Assembly: GCA_009774615.1 (NCBI GenBank)
Contig: VSOC01000009.1
Location: 1 to 56,124, forward strand
Source: Lachnospiraceae bacterium
Lineage (GTDB): Bacteria > Bacillota > Clostridia > Lachnospirales > Lachnospiraceae
Length of the DNA: 56,124 nucleotides
Direction: 5' to 3'
Below are positions 43,693 through 52,003 of this stretch, piece by piece (position 1 is the stretch's first letter; the number at the start of each line of letters is the position of its first letter). The position numbers and the translations under genes were made by a program. Below the pieces are notes generated by a model. That model worked only from the letters and a program-made list of their open reading frames with translations. It did no database searches and was not told the origin of the DNA.

Positions 43693-44484
43693 ATGAGTGA
43701 AGTCATTGTTATTACTTCTGGAAAAGGAGGGGTCGGCAAAACCACGACATCGGCAAACGTAGGAACCGGACTGGCTGTCCTGGGGAAAAAAACCGTGCTG
43801 ATCGATACGGATATCGGTCTGCGGAACCTGGATGTGGTCATGGGTCTGGAAAATCGGATTGTCTATAATCTGGTCGATGTGGTGGAAGGCAACTGCCGGA
43901 TGAAGCAGGCCCTTATTAGGGACAAAAGATATCCGAACCTGTATTTACTTCCATCTGCACAGACCCGGGACAAGACAGCCGTCAGCCCGGAACAGATGAA
44001 AAAGCTGGTAGACGATCTGCGGGATGAATTTGATTACATACTGCTGGATTGTCCTGCCGGAATTGAACGAGGCTTTCAAAATGCCATTGCCGGGGCGGAG
44101 AGGGCGCTGGTGGTAACGACACCGGAAGTATCCGCCATACGGGATGCCGACCGGATTATCGGTCTTTTGGAAGCGGCAGATATGGGCATGATTGATTTAA
44201 TTGTCAACCGTATCCGCATGGACATGGTCAGGCGGGGAGATATGATGTCCATGGATGACGTCATGGATATCCTTGCGGTAAATGTGATTGGCGTAGTGCC
44301 GGACGATGAATCGATAGTGATTTCAACCAACCAGGGAGAACCTCTGGTGGGCATGGGTTCCATGGCCGGACAAGCTTATCTGAATATCTGCCGCAGACTT
44401 ATGGGAGAGCAGATTCCTTTCCTCAGCCTGGACACTCAGCCTAAGCTTCTGAGCAGGCTGTCAAGCCTTTTGCGAAGAGCTTAG
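43693..44484 (+). CDS. minD: Septum site-determining ATPase MinD
   Basis: A 263-residue ParA/MinD ATPase with deviant Walker A SGKGGVGKTT (residues 9-18), Walker B-like YILLDCPAGIERGF and a C-terminal amphipathic membrane helix (LLSRLSSLLRRA). ATG at 43693 follows GCAGGAGG; the open frame extends 18 bp upstream without use. Confidence 0.95.
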   Translation: MSEVIVITSGKGGVGKTTTSANVGTGLAVLGKKTVLIDTDIGLRNLDVVMGLENRIVYNLVDVVEGNCRMKQALIRDKRYPNLYLLPSAQTRDKTAVSPEQMKKLVDDLRDEFDYILLDCPAGIERGFQNAIAGAERALVVTTPEVSAIRDADRIIGLLEAADMGMIDLIVNRIRMDMVRRGDMMSMDDVMDILAVNVIGVVPDDESIVISTNQGEPLVGMGSMAGQAYLNICRRLMGEQIPFLSLDTQPKLLSRLSSLLRRA

Positions 44485-44493
44485 GAGGGGTGT

Positions 44494-44763
44494 ATGATGG
44501 CTCGTGTATTTCAGAAAATCGCCAAAAACCATTCGGGCAGTCTGGCGAAAAAGCGGCTTCAGGTCGTTCTTGTCACGGACAAGGCAAACTGTTCACCGGA
44601 ACTGCTGGATAAGATGAAGGATGACATGGTTCGTGTCATCTCGAAATACATGAAGATTGACCGGGAAGGCATTGAGATAAAGATTGTCAGCAGCCACCCG
44701 GGAAATGCCCTTTACGCTGCGTTCCCGATTCTGGATTTATCGAATAAGGGGAAATGTTCATGA
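44494..44763 (+). CDS. minE: Cell division topological specificity factor MinE
   Basis: An 89-residue MinE: anti-MinD/membrane part (about 1-33; AKKRLQVVLVTDKAN) and the dimerising domain with DMVRVISKYMKID and GIEIKIV. AGGAGGGG precedes ATG. Its presence implies an oscillating Min system and not the DivIVA/MinJ type of Bacillus. Its stop overlaps the rodA start (ATGA). Confidence 0.92.
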   Translation: MMARVFQKIAKNHSGSLAKKRLQVVLVTDKANCSPELLDKMKDDMVRVISKYMKIDREGIEIKIVSSHPGNALYAAFPILDLSNKGKCS

Positions 44764-45914
44764 TCTTTTTATTTTCAGAATATAAATGGAGAAATTTAAA
44801 TTTTCGTCTGGCAATTTATGTGCTGGCTTTAAGCTTTATCGGGGTCCTGGTGATTAAAAGCGCCGCAAACGGATCGATGGAAGATTCCCGGGTAACCCGT
44901 CAGGTTCTGGGAATCTTTGTGAGCATTATCGTTGCCGGTGTTCTTACGCTGGTGGACTATCACAGGATACTAAAGATAAGTGTTTTGGCTTACTTAACCT
45001 GTATCGCTCTTCTGGTCTGGGTACTGGTCAACGGTGTGGTTCGGGGCGGTGCAACCCGCTGGGTTGTTGTCCCTGTTCTTGGTCAGCTCCAGCCCTCAGA
45101 GTTTACGAAAATTGGCTTAATTGTTTTCTTCTCCTGGTATTTTCATAAATACCAGGAGCGGATTAACCAGGTTTCCATCCTGGCTGCTACAGCCGTTCTT
45201 TTTGGCCTTCCTGTACTTTTGATTTTAATTGAGCCGAATCTTTCCACCAGTTTAATTATTATTATGGTGTTTACCGCTTTGATTTTTGTTGCCGGTTTAA
45301 GTTACCGGTGGATTTTCGGTATTTTAGCGGTGCTGACACCGATTATGGGTGGATTTATATATCTTTTGCAGTACGAGATGATTCCCTTTTTGCGGGGATA
45401 TCAGGCACAGCGTATTTTAAGCTTTATCTATCCGGATAAGTACCAGGAAAATAACCTTCAGCAGGATAATTCGGTCATTGCTATCGGTTCCGGTCAGCTC
45501 TGGGGAAAAGGTTTGAATAATACAACGATTGCGTCCGTAAAAAACGGAAATTTTCTGGTGGAGGAAGCTACAGATTTTATTTTTGCCATTATCGGAGAAG
45601 AACTGGGTTTTGCGGGAAGCCTTTTGGTTATCGGGCTGTACCTTTTGATTATTTATGAATGTCTGTGGATGGCAAGACAGGCCAGGGATACGGCGGGAAA
45701 GCTGCTCTGCACAGGGATGGCGGCACTAATTGGATTTCAGAGTTTTTCCAATATTGCCGTGGCTTCAAAGTTTTTCCCCAACACCGGTCTTCCTCTTCCG
45801 TTTATCAGTTATGGGGTCAGTTCCCTGCTCAGTATGTATGTAGGAATTGGAATTGTATTAAATGTTGGACTACAGAGAAAGAATACTCACAATCAAGGAG
45901 GAGTTATTACATGA
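44760..45914 (+). CDS. rodA: RodA, SEDS-family peptidoglycan glycosyltransferase
   Basis: A 384-residue, 10-helix membrane enzyme polymerising lipid II for side-wall growth with PBP2. SEDS motifs: RGGATRWVVVPVLGQLQPSE, LILIEPNLSTSLII with the catalytic Asp position occupied by N (EPNLST; many SEDS proteins read EPDxGT), GSGQLWGKGL and PNTGLPLPFISYG. ATG at 44760 has AAGGGG eight bases upstream and overlaps minE; the ATG at 44754 is too near that site. Its stop overlaps mgsA. Confidence 0.92.
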   Translation: MIFLFSEYKWRNLNFRLAIYVLALSFIGVLVIKSAANGSMEDSRVTRQVLGIFVSIIVAGVLTLVDYHRILKISVLAYLTCIALLVWVLVNGVVRGGATRWVVVPVLGQLQPSEFTKIGLIVFFSWYFHKYQERINQVSILAATAVLFGLPVLLILIEPNLSTSLIIIMVFTALIFVAGLSYRWIFGILAVLTPIMGGFIYLLQYEMIPFLRGYQAQRILSFIYPDKYQENNLQQDNSVIAIGSGQLWGKGLNNTTIASVKNGNFLVEEATDFIFAIIGEELGFAGSLLVIGLYLLIIYECLWMARQARDTAGKLLCTGMAALIGFQSFSNIAVASKFFPNTGLPLPFISYGVSSLLSMYVGIGIVLNVGLQRKNTHNQGGVIT

Positions 45915-46306
45915 ATATTGGGTTAATCGCACATGATGCAAAGAAAAAGCTAATGCAAAATTTCTGTATAGCATATCGGGGGATATTAAGCAAGAATGAA
46001 CTTTATGCTACAGGAACAACAGGGCGCCTGATTGAAGAGGTTGCCAACTTAAATGTGCACAAGTACCTTGCAGGACATCTGGGCGGCGGCCAGCAGCTGG
46101 CGGCACAGATTGAGCATAATGAGATTGATCTGGTGATCTTTCTTCGCGATGCTCTTTCGGCAAAATCCCATGAACCGGATGTCAACAATGTTGTCCGTCT
46201 CTGTGATATGCACAATATCCCTCTGGCGACGAATCTGGCTACTGCGGAACTTCTGATTAAAGCCCTGGATCGCGGCGATTTGGAATGGCGGGAGATGTAC
46301 CGCTGA
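45911..46306 (+). CDS. mgsA: Methylglyoxal synthase
   Basis: A 131-residue enzyme turning dihydroxyacetone phosphate into methylglyoxal and phosphate. Signatures: IGLIAHDAKKKLM, YATGTTGRLI, LAGHLGGGQQLAAQI with GGGQQ and LVIFLRDALSAKSHEPDV with the catalytic Asp, and LATNLATAELL. ATG at 45911 (AAGGAGGAG upstream) overlaps the rodA stop by 4 bp; a longer open frame from 45659 runs through rodA in another frame and is not real. Confidence 0.95.
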   Translation: MNIGLIAHDAKKKLMQNFCIAYRGILSKNELYATGTTGRLIEEVANLNVHKYLAGHLGGGQQLAAQIEHNEIDLVIFLRDALSAKSHEPDVNNVVRLCDMHNIPLATNLATAELLIKALDRGDLEWREMYR

Positions 46307-46362
46307 TTTTACTCTAATCCGGGGATTTTTCCCCTAAAAGAATCAATCAGGAGAAGAAAAAC

Positions 46363-47349
46363 GTGTTAGACAGAAATCAATTCATAAAAAAACGAATCGG
46401 TATGGGCCTGTGTCTGGTCTGGATCCCCCTTTTTTGTGCGGCCTGCGGGCAGTCAAAGCTTGAACGTCCCTATACGTGGACGGAGCGTGATTTTACCCTG
46501 GAAGGAAATGAACGGGCCGATGAACGGGCCGGGGGTTTTGCTGCCAATCTCTGTGTTGTTGATGAGGCGGCACAGATACCGGATGATGCAGTGAATGCAC
46601 AGGCTGCCGCCGTATTTAACCTGACAGACAAGCAGACGCTCTACAGCAAAAATGCCTTTGAAGTTCTCCACCCGGCAAGCATAACCAAGGTGATGACTGC
46701 ACTTATCGCCATTAAATACGGAAATTTATCGGATGAGGTAACGGTAACGGACGCCGCAGTGATTACGGAGCAGGGGGCTACACTCTGCGAGATCCATCCG
46801 GGGGATGTCCTGACGTTGGAGCAGCTTTTATACGGGCTTATGCTTCCCTCGGGAAATGATGCCGGGGCAGCGATTGCGGTTCATATGGCTGGGAGCATTG
46901 ATCAGTTTGCTGAACTGATGAATGCGGAGGCAGCGCGTCTTGGCGCGACATCCACGCATTTTACCAACCCTCACGGTTTAACCAATCAGGAACATGTGAC
47001 GACTGCTTACGATCTCTACCTGATTTTTAATGAAGCCTTAAAGCAGCCGAAATTCCGTGAAGTTACCGGTTCAACAGCCTACACGGCCAATTATGTTGAC
47101 GGCAATGGTCAGCTGGTATCAAAGACCTGGAAAGGCGGAAACTGGTTTATGACCGGGGAAAGGGAAACACCGGAAGGGCTGACCGTGTTTGGCGGAAAGA
47201 CCGGGACGACGAATGCTGCCGGGTACTGCCTGATTATGGCAAGCCGGGACGAATTGGAGAAGGAATATATCTCCGTGGTGCTTAAAGCCAGCAGTCGTCC
47301 GAACCTTTATGATAACATGACAGAAATAATTCAGAAAATTGTCAATTAG
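46363..47349 (+). CDS. D-alanyl-D-alanine carboxypeptidase (S11/DacA type), lipoprotein form
   Basis: A 328-residue serine carboxypeptidase trimming peptidoglycan side chains. Motifs: ASITK (S106), SGN in MLPSGNDAG, and KTG in GGKTGTTNAAG. The N-terminus has a lipobox (LVWIPLFCAAC, Cys about 28), and the protein ends at EIIQKIVN without the usual PBP5 C-terminal beta-domain and amphipathic anchor. It therefore seems to be tethered by lipid at its N-terminus. GTG start after AGGAG. Last gene of the shape operon. Confidence 0.88.
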   Translation: MLDRNQFIKKRIGMGLCLVWIPLFCAACGQSKLERPYTWTERDFTLEGNERADERAGGFAANLCVVDEAAQIPDDAVNAQAAAVFNLTDKQTLYSKNAFEVLHPASITKVMTALIAIKYGNLSDEVTVTDAAVITEQGATLCEIHPGDVLTLEQLLYGLMLPSGNDAGAAIAVHMAGSIDQFAELMNAEAARLGATSTHFTNPHGLTNQEHVTTAYDLYLIFNEALKQPKFREVTGSTAYTANYVDGNGQLVSKTWKGGNWFMTGERETPEGLTVFGGKTGTTNAAGYCLIMASRDELEKEYISVVLKASSRPNLYDNMTEIIQKIVN

Positions 47350-47352
47350 TCA

Positions 47353-47381
47353 TTGCGTTTTTTGGATATTTATACTATAAT
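47353..47381 (+). promoter_or_regulatory. Sigma-A promoter of the small P-loop gene
   Basis: TTGCGT (47353-47358), 17 bp, TATAAT (47376-47381), just past the carboxypeptidase stop. Confidence 0.6.
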
Positions 47382-47434
47382 TGTTTTATAATTAATTGAC
47401 ATTTTATACAATTAAGCCGAAGGAGGAGATTGTT

Positions 47435-47854
47435 ATGGTTCAGATTATAGCAGGTAAGAAGGGGAAAGGCAAAACAAAACATTTGCTGGAGAGAGCGAAT
47501 GCAGCAGTGAAGACAGCGAAGGGTTCTATCGTTTATCTTGATAAAAGTTCAAAGCATATGTATGAACTGAGCAACAAAATTCGTTTAATTAATGTTAATG
47601 AGTTTCCTGTAAGTTCAAGCGAAAGTTTTATCGGATTTATCAGCGGTATTATTTCTCAGGATCACGACTTGGAGATTATGTTCTTGGACAGCTTTTTAAA
47701 GCTGGCTGTACTTGAAGGGGAGGACATCTCCCAGACCATAGCAACTTTGGAAAAAATCGGTGAGAAGTATCATGTGACATTCGTACTTAGCATATCATTG
47801 GATGCAGATGAGCTTCCGGATAATGCAAAAGGCGACGTGATTCTTTCTTTATAA
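47435..47854 (+). CDS. Small P-loop protein of unknown function
   Basis: A 139-residue protein with Walker A IIAGKKGKGKTKHL near its N-terminus and a hydrophobic strand ending in Asp (LEIMFLDSFLKLAV), consistent with Walker B, followed by TFVLSISLDADELP. It is about half the size of a normal PilT or RecA-type ATPase, lacks clear arginine-finger or sensor motifs, and has no membrane segment. Such proteins are sometimes labelled 'twitching motility PilT' but no pilus genes are present. ATG at 47435 follows AAGGAGGAG. Own promoter and a strong terminator make it a single-gene unit between shape and division genes. Function unknown. Confidence 0.75.
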   Translation: MVQIIAGKKGKGKTKHLLERANAAVKTAKGSIVYLDKSSKHMYELSNKIRLINVNEFPVSSSESFIGFISGIISQDHDLEIMFLDSFLKLAVLEGEDISQTIATLEKIGEKYHVTFVLSISLDADELPDNAKGDVILSL

Positions 47855-47873
47855 GCATATATAGATTTTATTT

Positions 47874-47906
47874 GCTGCTGCGAAAGATATTTGCAGCAGC
47901 TTTTTT
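47874..47906 (+). terminator. Strong rho-independent terminator after the P-loop gene
   Basis: GCTGCTGC pairs with GCAGCAGC (8 bp), extended by AAA/TTT around GATA, then T6. Confidence 0.85.
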
Positions 47907-47969
47907 ACGGAAGTATTTGCATTTTTCTCTTCTTCCTTTTATAATAACGGGAGGGGAAGGAGGCTTCTC

Positions 47970-49490
47970 ATGGGCAGCCAGAAGAAAAAGACAGGCAACC
48001 ACAAGATTGTACGCTACAGACGTCCGAAGAATATTAATGTAGGTATGATTATTTTTGCCATTATTTTTGTGTATATGAGCTTCAGTGTCTATACCTATCT
48101 AAAGCGGGAAAAAGTACAGGTGTACGAGGTTGTGGAAGGCAGCATTGTCAACGAAAAAGCTTACACCGGAATCATCCTTCGGGAGGAAAGTACAAAATAT
48201 ACCGATCGGGCCGGATATATTAATTATTATACCCGGGAGGGAAAGCGGGCCGGCGTGGGCACTTGTATTTATTCCATTGACGAGATGGGATCGGTGTCAG
48301 GATTTCTTGCCGAGCATCCGGAAGTTGGTGCTGCGCTGAGTGAAGAAAATCTTTTGGATTTAAAAAAGCAGCTTACCTCGTACAGCTTAGCCTATACGGA
48401 TGAAAATTTCCGCTCGGTTTATGACAGAAAATATTCTCTGGAAGCACAGGTATTGGAATATGCCAATTTCAATACACTTGATAATCTGGATGAGCTGATG
48501 GCCCGGGAGGGAGTAAATTTTCATCAGGTCGTTTCGGATCAGGCAGGGATTGTTTCCTATGCTGTAGATTCCTATGAAGATTTGGATGTTTCGCAGATTT
48601 CGGAAGAGATGTTTGACCAGACAGCCTATTCGGTATCGCTTACCCGGGTGAAGTCAAACGAGATGCTTCCCCCGAACTCTCCAGTGTGTAAAATTGTTAC
48701 TTCCGATGACTGGTCGATTGTCTTTCCGATGACGGAGGAAGACATCGTCGCTTATGGACAGGCTTCTTCGTTAAAAGTTACCTTTCCTGCATCGGGTTTA
48801 AGGGCAGAAGGAAGCTTTTCTACCATTATCGGCAAGGATGGAAAGCCTTACGGGAAGCTGGATTTTCAGGAATATATGATTCAGTTTTTATCGGAGCGTT
48901 TTGTCGAGTTTGAAATTGAATCGGAACGGATAACCGGGTTAAAGATTCCTGCCAGTGCCGTAACCGAAAAGACCTTTTATCTGGTTCCTTTAGATTACCT
49001 GGCTAAGGGCGGCGATAAGAAGGGTTCAGCTACAGGATTTATGAAAGAAACCTATTCCGAGCAGGGAACGTCGGTCGTGTTTGTTCCTGCCACGATTTAT
49101 TATTCGACGGAAGAATACTACTATATTGATATTCAGGAATGTGAGATAAACGCAGGAGATTTTCTGGTAAAACCTACAGGGCCAAATATTGCCGCAGAAG
49201 ATGAGGCACCGGATGCAGCAGGAGAAACGATGGAAGAAACCCACGAGGACGCATCAAAGGCAGCAAGGGCGGCAGAGAATGAGGGGCGCTTCCAGGTCAG
49301 TGCCAGCGCTGCTTTACAGGGGGTTTACAATATTAATAAAGGCTATGCTATATTTAAACAGATTGAAGTTCTTGCTTCCAATGATGAATATTACACCATC
49401 CAAAAAGGCGTAAGCTATGGACTGGCCGTTTACGACCACATTGTTTTAGACGCCTCTACGGTGGAAGAAGGAAAGCAGATTTATCAATAA
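47970..49490 (+). CDS. HlyD-like membrane-anchored protein of the SepF cluster
   Basis: A 506-residue protein: basic cytoplasmic tail (about 1-24, RYRRPKN), one TM helix (about 25-45), then an extracytoplasmic region resembling HlyD-type adaptors (VYEVVEGSIVNEKAYTGIIL lipoyl-like strand pair; later KIVTSDDWSIVFPMTEEDI and GLKIPASAVTE beta-barrel). An acidic Ala/Glu segment (about 410-440) splits the C-terminal part. No ABC exporter or outer partner is nearby. Located 38 bp before yggS and sepF, so a link to division or envelope assembly is plausible but unproven. Confidence 0.7.
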   Translation: MGSQKKKTGNHKIVRYRRPKNINVGMIIFAIIFVYMSFSVYTYLKREKVQVYEVVEGSIVNEKAYTGIILREESTKYTDRAGYINYYTREGKRAGVGTCIYSIDEMGSVSGFLAEHPEVGAALSEENLLDLKKQLTSYSLAYTDENFRSVYDRKYSLEAQVLEYANFNTLDNLDELMAREGVNFHQVVSDQAGIVSYAVDSYEDLDVSQISEEMFDQTAYSVSLTRVKSNEMLPPNSPVCKIVTSDDWSIVFPMTEEDIVAYGQASSLKVTFPASGLRAEGSFSTIIGKDGKPYGKLDFQEYMIQFLSERFVEFEIESERITGLKIPASAVTEKTFYLVPLDYLAKGGDKKGSATGFMKETYSEQGTSVVFVPATIYYSTEEYYYIDIQECEINAGDFLVKPTGPNIAAEDEAPDAAGETMEETHEDASKAARAAENEGRFQVSASAALQGVYNINKGYAIFKQIEVLASNDEYYTIQKGVSYGLAVYDHIVLDASTVEEGKQIYQ

Positions 49491-49528
49491 ATACATCCAA
49501 TATGATATACGATTAAGGGGGAAAGATT

Positions 49529-50209
49529 ATGCTAAAAGAACAACTAAAGGATGTTCAGGCGAGAGTGAAAGGGGCCTGCCTTCGTGCGGGACGAGATCCC
49601 AGGGAGGTAACGTTGATTGCCGTAAGCAAGACAAAGCCGGCATCCATGCTTTTGGAGGCATACGAAGAAGGTGTCCGGGACTTTGGCGAGAACAAGGTTC
49701 AGGAGATATTAGAAAAGCAGCCTGTACTGCCCGAAGATATCCGCTGGCACATGATTGGCCATCTCCAGCGTAATAAGGTAAAACAGGTTATCGATAAAGC
49801 GGTGTTGATTCATTCGGTAGATTCGGTTCGTCTGGCGAAACAAATTGAAGAGGAATGTGCAAAGAAAGAAATTTGCGTGGATATTCTTCTGGAAGTCAAT
49901 GTAGCCAGGGAAGAAAGCAAATATGGTTTTCTTCTGGAAGAAGTTATGGATGCAGCCAAAGAAATCAGTAAATTCCCTCATGTTCACATTCGCGGTCTGA
50001 TGACAATTGCGCCTTTTGTCGAATTTTCCGAAGAAAATCGAAAAGTATTTAAAAAATTATTTGAATTTTATGTTGACACGGCATGGAAAAACATTGATAA
50101 TGTTAGTATGGATATCCTATCAATGGGAATGTCCGGTGATTATGAAGTGGCAATCGAAGAGGGGGCTACGATGGTTCGTGTAGGCACGAATATCTTTGGT
50201 TCCCGGTAA
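49529..50209 (+). CDS. YggS-family PLP homeostasis protein
   Basis: A 226-residue single-domain alanine-racemase-fold protein. PLP lysine in LIAVSKTKPA, then FGENKVQE, WHMIGHLQRNKVK, HSVDSVRLA and SMGMSGDYEVAIEEGATMVR with phosphate contacts. YggS/YlmE proteins buffer PLP and lack a known catalytic reaction. Immediately upstream of sepF, the conserved ylmE-sepF pairing in Gram-positives. Confidence 0.93.
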   Translation: MLKEQLKDVQARVKGACLRAGRDPREVTLIAVSKTKPASMLLEAYEEGVRDFGENKVQEILEKQPVLPEDIRWHMIGHLQRNKVKQVIDKAVLIHSVDSVRLAKQIEEECAKKEICVDILLEVNVAREESKYGFLLEEVMDAAKEISKFPHVHIRGLMTIAPFVEFSEENRKVFKKLFEFYVDTAWKNIDNVSMDILSMGMSGDYEVAIEEGATMVRVGTNIFGSR

Positions 50210-50228
50210 AGAATGGAGAGAGCATAAA

Positions 50229-50804
50229 ATGAGCCTTTTGAGCAAATTAATGAATACAATGCGTTTAAGTGATGAAGAGGATGATGATTATTACTTAGAC
50301 GATGAGGATTCTTTTGAAGAGGAAAGACCGAGGAGAAGTTTTTTCGGACGCCGCGATGATGAAGATGATTATGACGACTATGAAGAACCAAAGTCACGTT
50401 TTTCCGGCAGCCGGACAAATAATAAGGTAGTTCCGATGCGGAGGGGCATGGAAGTTACGATGGTAAAACCTAGTTCGATGGAAGATTCCAGTGAAGTCTG
50501 TGATTATCTTCTTGCAGGAAAGGCAGTTGTGCTGAATCTAGAAGGCATTCATATGGAAGTGGCACAGAGAATTATCGATTTTACTTGCGGTGCAACTTAC
50601 TCTATCGGAGGCAATTTGCAGAAAATTTCAAATTATATTTTTATTGCAACCCCGCAGTCAGTGGAACTTTCCGGGGATTTCCAGGAATTTATTACCGGCG
50701 GTAATTTGGGTGGTGTCAGCAGCGCAGGCGGCATGGGTAATGTGAGCAGCATGAGTGCGATGGGTAACGTAAGCGGCCTTGGCGGACTGAATATCCGCCT
50801 GTGA
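50229..50804 (+). CDS. sepF: Cell division protein SepF
   Basis: A 191-residue FtsZ membrane tether. N-terminal amphipathic helix MSLLSKLMNTMRL, very acidic Asp/Glu/Tyr linker (about 15-65), then the SepF core (about 75-165; VVLNLEGIHMEVAQRIIDFT; GATYSIGGNLQKISNYIF) that polymerises and binds FtsZ, and a Gly/Ser/Met-rich tail (about 165-191; repeating GNVS, MG units) longer than usual. ATG at 50229 follows GGAGAGAG; the longer open frame from 50196 overlaps yggS. Confidence 0.93.
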   Translation: MSLLSKLMNTMRLSDEEDDDYYLDDEDSFEEERPRRSFFGRRDDEDDYDDYEEPKSRFSGSRTNNKVVPMRRGMEVTMVKPSSMEDSSEVCDYLLAGKAVVLNLEGIHMEVAQRIIDFTCGATYSIGGNLQKISNYIFIATPQSVELSGDFQEFITGGNLGGVSSAGGMGNVSSMSAMGNVSGLGGLNIRL

Positions 50805-50818
50805 CAAAATACATGAAG

Positions 50819-50848
50819 AAGGGGGACTGTCATATGGGCGGTTCCCTT
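50819..50848 (+). terminator. Imperfect hairpin after sepF
   Basis: AAGGGGG pairs with TTCCCTT (five Watson-Crick and two G-T pairs) with a loose interior, followed by a T-rich stretch. A weak terminator at best. Confidence 0.4.
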
Positions 50849-50899
50849 ATTTACTTTACTTTTTTGGCTTACATTTAGATATTTGGAGGAAAGAACAGG

Positions 50900-52003
50900 A
50901 TGGAACGTTTAGGTGTTCATTTGGACGGTAAAGAGATTTATGATATTGTGATTACCGATTCCTTTGACGGGCTTAAAGAAGAGGTCGGCCGTCTGAGGAC
51001 AGAAGGAAAAAAGCTGTGTATCGTTACGGATTCCCATGTGGAAAAGCTTTATCTTGAAGAGGTGAAGGAAAGACTTTCTAAGGTGTGCCGTCAGGTGGAT
51101 GTCTTTGTTTTTCCGGCGGGAGAAGAATTTAAAAATCTGGATACCGTAAGAGATTTGTATAAATATCTAATCCGTCAGGCGTATGACCGCAAAGATGTGC
51201 TGGCTGCCTTAGGCGGCGGTGTTACCGGGGATTTATGCGGTTATGCCGCAGCAACCTATCTGCGGGGAATTGATTTTATCCAGATTCCAACCACCCTCCT
51301 TGCCCAGGTGGATTCCAGCATCGGCGGAAAAACCGGTGTGGATTTTGATGCTTATAAAAACATGGTTGGTGCCTTCCACATGCCAAAACTGGTCTATACG
51401 AATGTGAAAACCTTACTTACCTTATCGGAAGAACAGTTTATCTCGGGGATGGGGGAAGTAGTCAAGCACGGATTAATAAAAAATAAAGCCTATTATACAT
51501 GGCTGATCCGGCATCAAAAAGAGATTATGGACAGGGAAACTGATGTTTGTGCGCAGATGGTTTTTGAGAGCAATAAGATAAAGCGCGATGTTGTTGAAGC
51601 AGATCCCCGGGAGATGGGAGAGCGGGCGCTTTTAAATTTCGGCCACACCTTGGGCCATGCGGTAGAAAAACTGAAATTATTCACTATGCCCCACGGGCAC
51701 TGTGTCGCTGCAGGCTTTCTTGCCGCAGCTAAGATGTCAGAAAAGCGTGGTTTTCTGACTTTGGAAGAGATTTCTAAACTTGAGGCAATGATGGCAGGCT
51801 TTGGCCTTCCTATGACCGTAGACGGGCTTAAGGAGGAGGATGTCTTAGATGCCGTTAAGCATGACAAGAAGATGGAAGCAGGGCAGATTAAATTCATCTT
51901 GTTAAAAGAAATCGGCCATGCTTCGATTTTTAAGGATGTAAGCCGAGAAGAGATGCAGGAAGGACTTCACTATATACTGGAGGAAAACGGTGTATGCCAA
52001 TAA
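50900..52003 (+). CDS. aroB: 3-dehydroquinate synthase
   Basis: A 367-residue NAD- and metal-dependent enzyme making 3-dehydroquinate in the shikimate pathway. NAD/substrate motifs: FPAGEEFKNLDTV, LAALGGGVTGDLCGYAAATY, RGIDFIQIPTTLLAQVDSSI-GGKTGVD, and metal ligands in EADPREMGERALLNFGHTLGHA and MPHGHCVAAG. GGAGG precedes ATG. Its end overlaps lspA by 10 bp. No other aro genes here. Confidence 0.95.
   Translation: MERLGVHLDGKEIYDIVITDSFDGLKEEVGRLRTEGKKLCIVTDSHVEKLYLEEVKERLSKVCRQVDVFVFPAGEEFKNLDTVRDLYKYLIRQAYDRKDVLAALGGGVTGDLCGYAAATYLRGIDFIQIPTTLLAQVDSSIGGKTGVDFDAYKNMVGAFHMPKLVYTNVKTLLTLSEEQFISGMGEVVKHGLIKNKAYYTWLIRHQKEIMDRETDVCAQMVFESNKIKRDVVEADPREMGERALLNFGHTLGHAVEKLKLFTMPHGHCVAAGFLAAAKMSEKRGFLTLEEISKLEAMMAGFGLPMTVDGLKEEDVLDAVKHDKKMEAGQIKFILLKEIGHASIFKDVSREEMQEGLHYILEENGVCQ

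Noticed and set aside
45659..45910. Upstream extension of mgsA
   Set aside because: The extra 84 codons are rodA in another frame; the methylglyoxal synthase family begins at MNIGLIAHDAKKK, which has its own binding site.
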